A stretch of 37,745 bases of DNA from Occultella aeris. Its GTDB lineage: Bacteria > Actinomycetota > Actinomycetes > Actinomycetales > Beutenbergiaceae. The position numbers were made by a program, and so were the translations under genes. The notes beneath the pieces were generated by a model. It ran no database searches, was not told where the DNA came from, and saw only the letters and a list, made by a program, of their open reading frames with translations. This document shows, in pieces, positions 22,350 to 29,575 of the stretch (the first letter of the stretch is position 1; each line of letters begins with the position of its first letter). The DNA lies in NCBI RefSeq assembly GCF_902703175.1, contig NZ_CACRYJ010000007.1, positions 1-37,745 on the forward strand. Direction: 5' to 3'.

Positions 22350-24008
22350 ATGGCGATCCTGTGGCCCGTGAAGCCGGACTTCGGGCGGAACACGGCCGAG
22401 GAGGTGCTCTGGCGGGCGCTCGCGGAGCAGTTGCCCGAGGACGCGACGCTGTTGCACTCGGTGAACCTGCTCGAGGACAGCACCGAGCGGGAGATCGACC
22501 TGCTGGTGCTCTGGCCGGGCGTCGGCATCGCCGCGATCGAGGTCAAGGGCGGCACCGTCTGGCACAACGAGCAGGGCTGGCACCAGGGCTCGCCCACCGA
22601 CTCCCACCGGATGAACCCGGTGCGCCAGGTGCAGGACGCCCGACACGTGCTGCAGGAGAAGCTGCGCCGGCGCGGGGTCGGCGCCGGGCAGGCGCTGACC
22701 GCGCATCTGGTCGCGTTCCCGCACACCCGGTTCGCGCCAGACTTCGAGACCAGCGACTGCCCGCGGTCGATGATCATCGACGCCGGCGACGTCGCCGGGG
22801 TTGCTGCGCGGGTCCACCGCGCGATCGTCACCCACGGGCAGGGCGTGCGGGGCCTCGACGAGGCGGACGCCCAGGACCTCTACGACGTGCTCACCGGGCA
22901 GTTGGGCGCCCAGGTCGACGTTCTCGGCCAGGCGCGCGCCGAGCTCGACCGGCTGGACCTGCTCACCCAGGAGCAGGTCGGCATCCTGCGTATCGTCGCC
23001 GGGCACCAGCGCTTCCAGGTGGTGGGTGGGGCCGGGTGCGGCAAGACGTGGCTCGCTCTGGAACAGGCCCGACGGCGTGCGCGGGCGGGCGAGCGCGTCG
23101 CCCTGCTGTGTTACTCGCGCGGGCTCGGCCGCTATCTCCAGCGTGTCACGGACACCTGGCCGCGCGGCCAGCGCCCTGCCTACGTGGGGCTGTTCCACGA
23201 CCTGCCGCTGGGCTGGGGCGCCGAGACCGGCACCGACGACGACGCCGACTACTGGGAGCGGCGCCTACCGCTCGCGCTCGCCGACCTCGCGACCGGGCAG
23301 CCGCCGTCGGAACTCTTCGACTCCGTGGTCGTGGACGAGGCCCAGGACTTCGGGGACCTCTGGTGGACCTCGCTGCTTCGATGTCTCAAGGACCCGGCGC
23401 GAGGCGGGCTGTTCCTGTTCGGAGACGCCGGGCAGCGCGTGTTCGGCCGCGACGGCGCTTCCCCCATCGATCTGCCCCCGTTCGAGCTGGACGAGAACCT
23501 GCGCTCGACGAAGCCGATCGCGCAGCTGAGCGGCTCCGTCAGCGATCGGCGGATCACCCCACGCGGCGGCGCGGGCGACCCGGTGCGGCTCATCGACGTG
23601 CCTGCCGAGGACGCCGTCGACGCCGCGGACGACGCGGTCGAAGCCCTCCTCGAGGAGGGCTGGGACCCGGGCGACGTCGCCCTACTGACCACCAGGACAA
23701 GGCATCCGGAACAGGTGAACCGGATCGCCGCCGTCGGGCATGACGCCTACTGGGACGATTTCTTCGACGGGACCGACGTCTTCTACGGCCACGTGCTCAA
23801 CTTCAAGGGTCTCGAGCGACCGGTCGTGGTCCTGGCGGCGAACGGCTTCCGGGACTCCGAGCGGGCCCGCTCGATGCTCTACACGGGCCTGTCGCGGGCA
23901 CGCAGCCTGCTCGTGGTGGCCGGGCCGCGCGCGGAGATCGAACGGATCGGCGGCGAGGCTGCGCGGCGCCGGCTCGGCGCTGCCGAGGCGTGGGCGCCGC
24001 CGGGCTGA
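22350..24008 (+). CDS. NERD nuclease-like domain fused to UvrD-like helicase
   Basis: A 552-residue fusion. Residues 10-120 form a NERD domain with EREIDLLVLWPGVGIAAIEVKGG: Asp50, Glu64 and Lys66 match the D-ExK nuclease signature. Residues 220-545 form a superfamily 1 helicase core: Walker A GGAGCGKT at 226-233, Walker B VVVDEAQD at 326-333, the later motif NFKGLERPVVVL and LYTGLSRARSLLVV near the C-terminus. It is shorter than UvrD or PcrA and lacks their large 1B/2B inserts. A role in DNA processing, repair or defence against foreign DNA is plausible. The ATG at 22350 is 6 bases after TAGAAC, an imperfect -10 box, and no ribosome binding site is seen. Confidence 0.88.
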   Translation: MAILWPVKPDFGRNTAEEVLWRALAEQLPEDATLLHSVNLLEDSTEREIDLLVLWPGVGIAAIEVKGGTVWHNEQGWHQGSPTDSHRMNPVRQVQDARHVLQEKLRRRGVGAGQALTAHLVAFPHTRFAPDFETSDCPRSMIIDAGDVAGVAARVHRAIVTHGQGVRGLDEADAQDLYDVLTGQLGAQVDVLGQARAELDRLDLLTQEQVGILRIVAGHQRFQVVGGAGCGKTWLALEQARRRARAGERVALLCYSRGLGRYLQRVTDTWPRGQRPAYVGLFHDLPLGWGAETGTDDDADYWERRLPLALADLATGQPPSELFDSVVVDEAQDFGDLWWTSLLRCLKDPARGGLFLFGDAGQRVFGRDGASPIDLPPFELDENLRSTKPIAQLSGSVSDRRITPRGGAGDPVRLIDVPAEDAVDAADDAVEALLEEGWDPGDVALLTTRTRHPEQVNRIAAVGHDAYWDDFFDGTDVFYGHVLNFKGLERPVVVLAANGFRDSERARSMLYTGLSRARSLLVVAGPRAEIERIGGEAARRRLGAAEAWAPPG

Positions 24009-24045
24009 GCCAGGTGCATCTCAGGCGACGCCCAGCCGCAAGGCC

Positions 24046-24058
24046 TACGCTGCTGCCC
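24046..24058 (+). promoter_or_regulatory. Leaderless -10 element of the isomerase-like gene
   Basis: TACGCT (24046-24051) followed by 7 bases and the ATG at 24059. It indicates that the gene has its own promoter despite the 50-bp gap to the helicase gene. Confidence 0.5.
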
Positions 24059-24952
24059 ATGGGCGAGGCGACCGTGACCGAGCCGGCGGGTGCCGGAGGC
24101 GCGAAGGGACAGCGGATCCGCGTCACCCTCTCCAACATCAGCGTCTACCCACGCAAGGCGCCGTTCGCGTTCGAGATCGCGGCCGAGCTCGGGTACGACG
24201 GTCTCGAGATCATGGTGCTGCCCGACACGACCACCAAGGACGCGAAGGCCCTGAACCGGCTCGCGGCCGATCACGGGCAACCCGTGACGAGCATCCACGC
24301 ACCGTCGCTCGTGCTCAGCCAGGGCATCTGGGGCCGGCTGCCGGGTCCGAAGCTCGAGCGCTCCGTCGATCTCGCCCTCGAGGTCGGCGCGGAGGTCGTG
24401 GTGGTGCACCCGCCGTTCCGGTGGCAGCGCCGCTACTCCCGTGGGTTCGTCGAGCACGTCAGGGCGCTGTCCGAGGCGACCGGGGTGGTCGTCGCGGTCG
24501 AGAACATGTACCCCTGGCGCAGCCGCAAGCGCGAGATGGTGCGCGCCTACCTGCCGGGCTGGGACCCAACCGAGCACGATTACGACCACGTCACCCTTGA
24601 CCTGTCCCACGCCGCAGTCGCCCGCCAGGACAGCCGCGCCCTTGCCAGGCAGTTCGGCCCGCGGCTGCGGCACATCCACCTTGCCGACGGCACCGCCTCG
24701 ATGATGGACGAGCATCTGGTGCCCGGGCGGGGCACCCAGCCGGCCCGGGAGCTGCTCTCGGACCTGGTCAGCAGCGGCTGGTCGGGGGACGTCTGCGTGG
24801 AGATCTCGACCCGCCGTGCGAACTCGGCCGCGGAGCGCTACGAGGACGTCGCCGCGTCGCTGAAGTTCGCCCGCACCTATCTCTCGCCCGGCCCGCACGC
24901 CGACTACACCCCGCCCGAGGGGGCGCACCACCGGCACCTCGACGCCTGGTGA
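24059..24952 (+). CDS. Sugar phosphate isomerase/epimerase-like TIM-barrel protein
   Basis: A 297-residue protein of the xylose-isomerase-like TIM-barrel (AP endonuclease family 2) superfamily. Probable metal and substrate residues sit at strand ends: Glu50, His80, His117, Glu148 (VAVEN), Asp181/His184 (LDLSH), His207/Asp210 (HIHLAD) and Glu249. The order matches metal-dependent sugar isomerases and epimerases as well as endonuclease IV relatives. An N-terminal tail of about 20 residues precedes the first strand. The start at ATG 24059 is set by the leaderless -10 box. It is not clear whether the substrate is a sugar, an inositol or an abasic site; the short loops favour the sugar group. Confidence 0.8.
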   Translation: MGEATVTEPAGAGGAKGQRIRVTLSNISVYPRKAPFAFEIAAELGYDGLEIMVLPDTTTKDAKALNRLAADHGQPVTSIHAPSLVLSQGIWGRLPGPKLERSVDLALEVGAEVVVVHPPFRWQRRYSRGFVEHVRALSEATGVVVAVENMYPWRSRKREMVRAYLPGWDPTEHDYDHVTLDLSHAAVARQDSRALARQFGPRLRHIHLADGTASMMDEHLVPGRGTQPARELLSDLVSSGWSGDVCVEISTRRANSAAERYEDVAASLKFARTYLSPGPHADYTPPEGAHHRHLDAW

Positions 24953-24978
24953 GCCGGGCCGCGTACGGCTGTCTCCGG

Positions 24979-24987
24979 TTATCCACA
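24979..24987 (+). promoter_or_regulatory. Perfect DnaA box upstream of the HNH gene
   Basis: TTATCCACA matches the DnaA-box consensus exactly. It lies 51 bases before the ATG at 25038 and 39 bases before the -10 box. In DNA this GC-rich an exact nine-base AT-rich match is unlikely by chance, but a single box does not make an origin. Confidence 0.5.
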
Positions 24988-25025
24988 GTTGGGTTGGCCC
25001 TGCAGTGGATGTCGGTGGTCTGTCG

Positions 25026-25037
25026 TACGTTTGTTTT
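25026..25037 (+). promoter_or_regulatory. Leaderless -10 element of the HNH gene
   Basis: TACGTT (25026-25031) then 6 bases and the ATG at 25038. Confidence 0.5.
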
Positions 25038-27311
25038 ATGACCGGTGAGGGTGCGCAGGGTGCGGGGATGCATTCACTCCCCGACCCGGACGTGCCGTTC
25101 TTCGGGATGGCGCCGTTCCCGGTCCGAAGGCGTAACCGGCGGCGGGGTTCGGTGCTGGAGCTCGAGCCGTGGCAGATTCCGGGCGACCCGAAGCTGATCG
25201 GTGGCCAGTTCATCGGGCCGGCGCCGATGCCGTATCAGTGGTCCGAGGAGGCCCACACCCTGGAGATCACGCCCGCCGGGGCGCAGCTCGCGGCCCTGCT
25301 GGATGAGCTCGGGACCGACGATCTGCTCGATGAGGAGTTGATCGAGGTCATCGCGGCGAGCGAGCGGATGAAGTCCTGGGCCACCGCCCGCCAGGCCGCC
25401 GCGATCAACGAACTCGCCCAACGCCGGGCCATGCACCACCTCGAACGCAACGAGCTCGGCGTCGAGGTCTCGGCACGCCTGGCGGTCACCAACACCGCCG
25501 CGCAGGCCATGGTCGCCCGCGCCCAGAACCTCGAACATGCCCCCGAGGTCTTCGACGCCCTCGCGACCGGGAGCATCGACTCCCGTCGCGCGGACGTCCT
25601 GATCGATGCCACCATCACCCTGGACCACCTCCGGGCCCGCGGAGTGCACCGGGCCGTGCTGCCCGGCGCCGGCCACCTGACCTGGCGCCAGATCGAGACC
25701 CGCGCCAAGCGGGCCGTGATCGAGATCGACGGACCGCAGGCCGACCAACGTCACACCAAGGCCCGCAAGGACCGCCAGGTCCTCGTCAAGGCCGACGCCG
25801 ACGGCATGGCCTGGCTCAGCGCGTACCTACCCGCCGACGACGCGATCACGATCTTCACGGCCCTCGACCAGATCGCCGGCACCCCGACCACCGGCGACGA
25901 CCGCGCGATCGGCGCCCGGCGCGCCGACGCCCTGACCGACCTTGCCCGCGAGGTCCTGGCCACCGGCCACACCCCGGACGGCAACGCCCTACCGACCCGC
26001 CAGGGCGCCCGGCCACACCTGTTCATCACCGTCGCGCAATCGACCCTCGACGGCGACGACGACAACGCCGCCCATCTCGAGGGCTACGGCCCGATCCCGG
26101 CCTCGATGGCCCGCGCCATCGCCTCCCAAGCCACCTCCAGCACTGTCACCGTCGACCCCGACACCGGCGACTACACCGGCGGCGCCGACCCACAACGGAT
26201 GTCACCAGCGACCGGGCACCTACCTCACGCCAAGCCGGCCAACCACGACGAACCCGACCACGACACCGGGCACGGCGACGGCAAGCCCGGTGGCAATGGC
26301 GAGCCCCGCGACGACGACCCAACCGGCGCCACCGAGCCCACCGACGGCACCGACCACGTCGACAGCAGTGGGACCCCCGATCCCTCCGACAGCACCGACA
26401 GCACGGACAGCACCGACAGCAGCGAGGGCAGCGGCAGTGGTCCCGCACAGACGGCGCCGGCCGACGTCGAGCGACGATCGGAGACCGTGCCCCCACCCGC
26501 CCGAACGCAAACCGACCCTGCACCCGAGGCACACGACCTGACCGGCCACCGGCCCGACCCGCCGTCCGAGGCTGGCATGCCCTTGCGCACCGACGCGGCA
26601 CCCGCGCGCGAACCGGTCCTGCACCCGGGTGCGGCCGAGGGCCTGGACCTGGCCAATCCGCTCGACCTGATGCGCTGGGTCAGCGCGCAACCGCCCGACG
26701 GCCGTAGCCCCGTCACCCTCCTACGCGAGGAACTCGGCATCATCGCCGCAGACTCCTACGCACCCTCAGCCGAACTGCGCCGGCTCATCCTCGAACGAGA
26801 CCGGACCTGCCAGTTCCCCAGCTGCGCGATGCCCTCATGGCGCGGCGAGATCGATCACATCATCGCCTTCGACCCAACCCTGCCCGCCTGGGCCCAGACC
26901 ACCGACCTCAACCTCAGCATTCGCTGCAAACACCATCACCAGCTCAAAACCCGCGGACTGTGGACCGTGCACCGCGAGCCCAAGACCGGTACCTCCGTCT
27001 GGACCTCGACCGCGACCGGACACAACTACCGCCGCGAGCCCGACAAACCCATCCCCGGGCTCACCGCGACAGAGGTCGCCCGAGCCCTCGAGAGCCTCCT
27101 CGACGAACTCCCACCCTGGGAACGCCACCACCAGCGCGTGTCCTACCGGGCCGGCTACCTACCCGACCGATCCGACGGAGCCGACACCCTCCACGACATC
27201 CGGACCGCGATCCGCGAACGCGCCCACCGCGACAGCCCCAGCCCGACCCGAGCACGGGACCCCGACTCCACCGGGCCACCCCCCACGTTCCCCGACGAAC
27301 CGACCTTCTGA
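25038..27311 (+). CDS. HNH endonuclease of the DUF222/13E12 repeat type
   Basis: A 757-residue protein. Residues about 60-330 form the DUF222 region (LATGSIDSRRADVLIDATITLDHL, ALTDLAREVLATG). A long low-complexity acidic and Ser/Thr/Asp/Pro-rich linker covers about 380-530, and the HNH nuclease domain lies at 590-642 with CQFPSCAMPSWRGEIDHI and CKHHHQLKTRG. Such proteins are found in many copies in actinobacterial genomes and are related to the REP13E12 elements of mycobacteria; their biological role is not settled. At 757 residues it is longer than the usual 400-550 of the family, mainly because of the linker. The start at ATG 25038 is chosen by the -10 box 6 bases upstream. A DnaA box lies in front. 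A bidirectional hairpin follows the gene. Confidence 0.88.
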   Translation: MTGEGAQGAGMHSLPDPDVPFFGMAPFPVRRRNRRRGSVLELEPWQIPGDPKLIGGQFIGPAPMPYQWSEEAHTLEITPAGAQLAALLDELGTDDLLDEELIEVIAASERMKSWATARQAAAINELAQRRAMHHLERNELGVEVSARLAVTNTAAQAMVARAQNLEHAPEVFDALATGSIDSRRADVLIDATITLDHLRARGVHRAVLPGAGHLTWRQIETRAKRAVIEIDGPQADQRHTKARKDRQVLVKADADGMAWLSAYLPADDAITIFTALDQIAGTPTTGDDRAIGARRADALTDLAREVLATGHTPDGNALPTRQGARPHLFITVAQSTLDGDDDNAAHLEGYGPIPASMARAIASQATSSTVTVDPDTGDYTGGADPQRMSPATGHLPHAKPANHDEPDHDTGHGDGKPGGNGEPRDDDPTGATEPTDGTDHVDSSGTPDPSDSTDSTDSTDSSEGSGSGPAQTAPADVERRSETVPPPARTQTDPAPEAHDLTGHRPDPPSEAGMPLRTDAAPAREPVLHPGAAEGLDLANPLDLMRWVSAQPPDGRSPVTLLREELGIIAADSYAPSAELRRLILERDRTCQFPSCAMPSWRGEIDHIIAFDPTLPAWAQTTDLNLSIRCKHHHQLKTRGLWTVHREPKTGTSVWTSTATGHNYRREPDKPIPGLTATEVARALESLLDELPPWERHHQRVSYRAGYLPDRSDGADTLHDIRTAIRERAHRDSPSPTRARDPDSTGPPPTFPDEPTF
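26388..26424 (+). repeat. Short tandem repeat coding for Asp-Ser-Thr in the HNH linker
   Basis: Near-perfect 9-base repeats (GACAGCACC or GACAGCACG) encode DSTDSTDSTDSS. This part of the linker looks prone to slippage, in steps that keep the frame. Confidence 0.8.
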
Positions 27312-27374
27312 CGCTGGCAGTCGTCCCGGCAGGCCGAGGTCGTGGGGCGAGGTCATCGGCCCTCTCACCTCCCT

Positions 27375-27401
27375 CGTGCTGCACCGGGTCGGTGCAGCAC
27401 G
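27375..27401. terminator. Bidirectional hairpin between convergent HNH and GNAT genes
   Basis: A perfect stem CGTGCTGCACC / GGTGCAGCACG (11 bp, 12 with the inner G-C pair) lies in the 126-base gap between the two stop codons. It would serve both strands. Confidence 0.7.
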
Positions 27402-27437
27402 CCGACCATGACGCACATCCGCGAGCCCGGTCGGCTC

Positions 27438-28217
27438 CTACGCCAGTCGCTCGGGCATCACGAGCGAGCGCGTCTCGAAGCGGTGCCCGGTGCGGTACCC
27501 GAGCCTGGCGTAGACGGCCAGGGCCACGGCGTTGTCGCTGTAGACGCCCAGGGTTGAGACGCCGACGGCCTCGATCGCGCGGCGGGTCAGCGCGGCGGTG
27601 AGCGCCCGTCCGAGGCCGCGGCCACGGTGCTCGGTGTGGACGACGATGCCGGCAAGGTGCGGTGCGCCGGAGGCGAGTTCGTGGAGGGAGCCGACCGCGA
27701 TCAGGTCGCCCTGGTCGTCGGCGACCCCGAGCCACAGGGTGGCGAAGCCCCGGCCCGGGAAGCCCTCGAACCCGGGGTTGTGCGAGCGAGCGAAAACCTC
27801 GATCCGGGCCGCGTCCGCGCTGTCGTCGAGTTCTACGAGGTCGACGGCGGCGCTCGCCTGCTCGACTGGCGGCACCTCGGTCCATAGGAAGTCCCAGCGG
27901 CCCGACCCCGCCACGGTCAGCGGCGACAGCGCCTGCAGTTCGCGACCGGCCGCCGTCGAGAACCACTCGACCTCCACCTCGCGTTCGCGCGCGGCCGCCG
28001 CGAGGAACTCGAGCGCCTCGGACTCCACGTCGGCGGGTGCGTCGGGCGCGACGATGGCGGCGCCGCCCCAGTGCCCGCTCGGGCGCCAGGGCGCCACGCA
28101 CGCCCAGCCGTGCTCGCCGGCCGCGGCGATCACGCCCGCGGGGGTTGCCCACCGGACGTAAGGGTCGTTCCCGCTGTGCGCGAGCAGTGCCGCTCGATCC
28201 ACCTGCTGCCAGTTCAC
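27438..28217 (-). CDS. GNAT-family N-acetyltransferase
   Basis: A protein of about 259 residues. The C-terminal GNAT fold is clear: LAGIVVHTEHRGRGLGRALTAAL contains the acetyl-CoA-binding R/Q-x-x-G-x-G/A motif (RGRGLG), followed by LGVYSDNAVALAVYARLGYRTGHRFETRSL, the usual strand-helix end. The N-terminal half (WATPAGVIAAAGEHGWACVAPW and later) looks like a degenerate second GNAT-like domain. The start is uncertain. I choose GTG at 28217 because family-like sequence begins there; the frame continues upstream to a TTG at 28286. The acceptor substrate is unknown. It is divergent from the J-domain gene. Confidence 0.8.
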   Translation of the reverse strand: MNWQQVDRAALLAHSGNDPYVRWATPAGVIAAAGEHGWACVAPWRPSGHWGGAAIVAPDAPADVESEALEFLAAAAREREVEVEWFSTAAGRELQALSPLTVAGSGRWDFLWTEVPPVEQASAAVDLVELDDSADAARIEVFARSHNPGFEGFPGRGFATLWLGVADDQGDLIAVGSLHELASGAPHLAGIVVHTEHRGRGLGRALTAALTRRAIEAVGVSTLGVYSDNAVALAVYARLGYRTGHRFETRSLVMPERLA

Positions 28218-28268
28218 GCGGTTCAGGTTCGCACACGCGACTCCCAGGGCACTCCCAGCGGCGCGAGC

Positions 28269-28274
28269 TAGTCT
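28269..28274 (+). promoter_or_regulatory. Possible -10 box of the J-domain gene
   Basis: TAGTCT lies 35 bases before the ATG at 28310; GAAGG 5 bases before the ATG gives a normal leadered start. No good -35 box is seen. Confidence 0.35.
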
Positions 28275-28309
28275 TGACCGCAGCAACTACCCACCCGCCG
28301 AAGGCCCTG

Positions 28310-29422
28310 ATGACCGAACGCTCCCTCGGGGCCACGCCCTACGAGGTGCTCGGTGTTGACGCCGGTGCGTCCACCGAGGAACTGCGACGCGCCTACCGGC
28401 GACGGTTGCGCGAGTCCCACCCGGATGTCGGCGGGGACCCGGAACTGTTCCACGAGGTGCAGACGGCGTGGGACCAGATCGGCACGCCCGCGCACCGGGC
28501 GCGGTACGACCGCGCGAACCCGCCGACTGGCGCCCCGGCTCGTGGACCGGGATCGAACGGATCGCAACCGTCGGGACCCGCCTCCTCCCGGCCCTCCGGC
28601 ACCGGGCCGCGGGCCGGCGGCTGGTCGCACGCCGGCGGTACCGCCGGCGCCGGTGGCCCGTCCGGCACCGGCGGTGTCTACGGCGGTGGCGGACCCGTCT
28701 GGACGGCCGGCTCGAGCCGGGGCAGCACGAACGTGCCGTCGCGGGCGCGTGCCTACGGTCATCCCGGCGGCTGGTCCCGCGAGCGCTACCTCACCCTGCT
28801 GCGGGAATGGGTGGGGCGCGGCGTCGCGATCGACGACCCGTACGCCCCCGACCTGGTAGCCCGGGCGCCCCGCGAGATCCAGCATGCGCTCGCCGACGCG
28901 CTCGCCGAGGAGCGCACTGCGCGCACCCTCGGGGATCTCAGTTCCGCCTTCACCGTCTGGAACGACGTGGCCACCGGCGCCGGCAGCGGCGGCTGGGCCC
29001 GCGACGCCGACGCCCCGGCCACGGACCCCGCGAAGATCGATCACGTCGTGCTCGGGCCGACCGGGCTGTGGGCGATCCAGTCCGAGGATTGGGGCGCCCC
29101 TGTGACGGTGCACCGCGGCGACCTGGTCAGCACGGGCCTGCCCACCGGTGAACACCCGATGGCCTCCCTGGAGCGCCGGGCAAAGGTCGCGCGGTCGTGG
29201 CGGACCCGGCTCGACGCGCTGCTGGTGGTACTTCCCGACGACGCGCTGGCCGACTCCGCGGACTGGGTCCTGGTCCGCCGGCGCGGTACCCCGCGGCTGG
29301 CCGTCCGGGCCCGCGGGCTGGCCCGGCTGATCACCGGCGGCCACCCCGCCGTGCCGCGCCCGTCCGAGGAGGCGATGTTCGCGCTGAGGCCGCAGTTGCG
29401 AGCCGCGATCGGGTTCGTCTAG
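28310..29422 (+). CDS. J-domain protein with degenerate NERD-like C-terminal domain
   Basis: A 370-residue protein. Residues 9-68 form a J domain with the HPD motif at 37-39, so it should stimulate an Hsp70 (DnaK). A Gly/Ser/Pro-rich linker covers about 70-155. From about 235 the sequence IDHVVLGPTGLWAIQSEDW (243-261) matches the NERD core strand, but where the NERD signature has an acidic residue, any residue and Lys it has Gln257, Ser258 and Glu259, although Asp244 is kept. Nuclease activity is therefore unlikely. It could recruit DnaK to DNA or to a protein partner through this domain; that is inference. It differs from DnaJ by lacking the zinc-finger and C-terminal substrate domains. Confidence 0.8.
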   Translation: MTERSLGATPYEVLGVDAGASTEELRRAYRRRLRESHPDVGGDPELFHEVQTAWDQIGTPAHRARYDRANPPTGAPARGPGSNGSQPSGPASSRPSGTGPRAGGWSHAGGTAGAGGPSGTGGVYGGGGPVWTAGSSRGSTNVPSRARAYGHPGGWSRERYLTLLREWVGRGVAIDDPYAPDLVARAPREIQHALADALAEERTARTLGDLSSAFTVWNDVATGAGSGGWARDADAPATDPAKIDHVVLGPTGLWAIQSEDWGAPVTVHRGDLVSTGLPTGEHPMASLERRAKVARSWRTRLDALLVVLPDDALADSADWVLVRRRGTPRLAVRARGLARLITGGHPAVPRPSEEAMFALRPQLRAAIGFV

Positions 29423-29479
29423 GTCCCGGGAGCCGGATCGAAAGGCAGCGCCATCACGTGGCCCGGAGCGTCGGGCCCG

Positions 29480-29509
29480 TTGACAGCACAAGGACGACAC
29501 AAATAGGCT
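29480..29509 (+). promoter_or_regulatory. Sigma-70-type promoter of the secreted 783-residue protein gene
   Basis: TTGACA (29480-29485), an 18-base spacer and TAGGCT (29504-29509). This is the best -35/-10 pair in the window, and the start of transcription would be at about 29516. Confidence 0.7.
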
Positions 29510-29517
29510 TGCTTTCA

Positions 29518-29535
29518 TGATGCGACGTTGCATCA
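29518..29535. promoter_or_regulatory. LacI-type operator overlapping the transcription start
   Basis: TGATGCGACGTTGCATCA is an 18-bp palindrome with a single mismatched pair and a central CG, as is typical of LacI-family operators. It lies right at the expected transcription start, where a bound repressor would block RNA polymerase. Its sequence differs from the operator pair at 10191-10222, so another LacI-family protein is likely to bind it. Confidence 0.65.
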
Positions 29536-29575
29536 GGCGGTTTTGCCCGCATCCCGAGTCAGATGGAGAGAGTCG

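Noticed and set aside
24953-25037. Possible replication origin at the DnaA box
   Set aside because: Only one box is present, with no AT-rich unwinding region and no dnaA, dnaN or parAB genes nearby.
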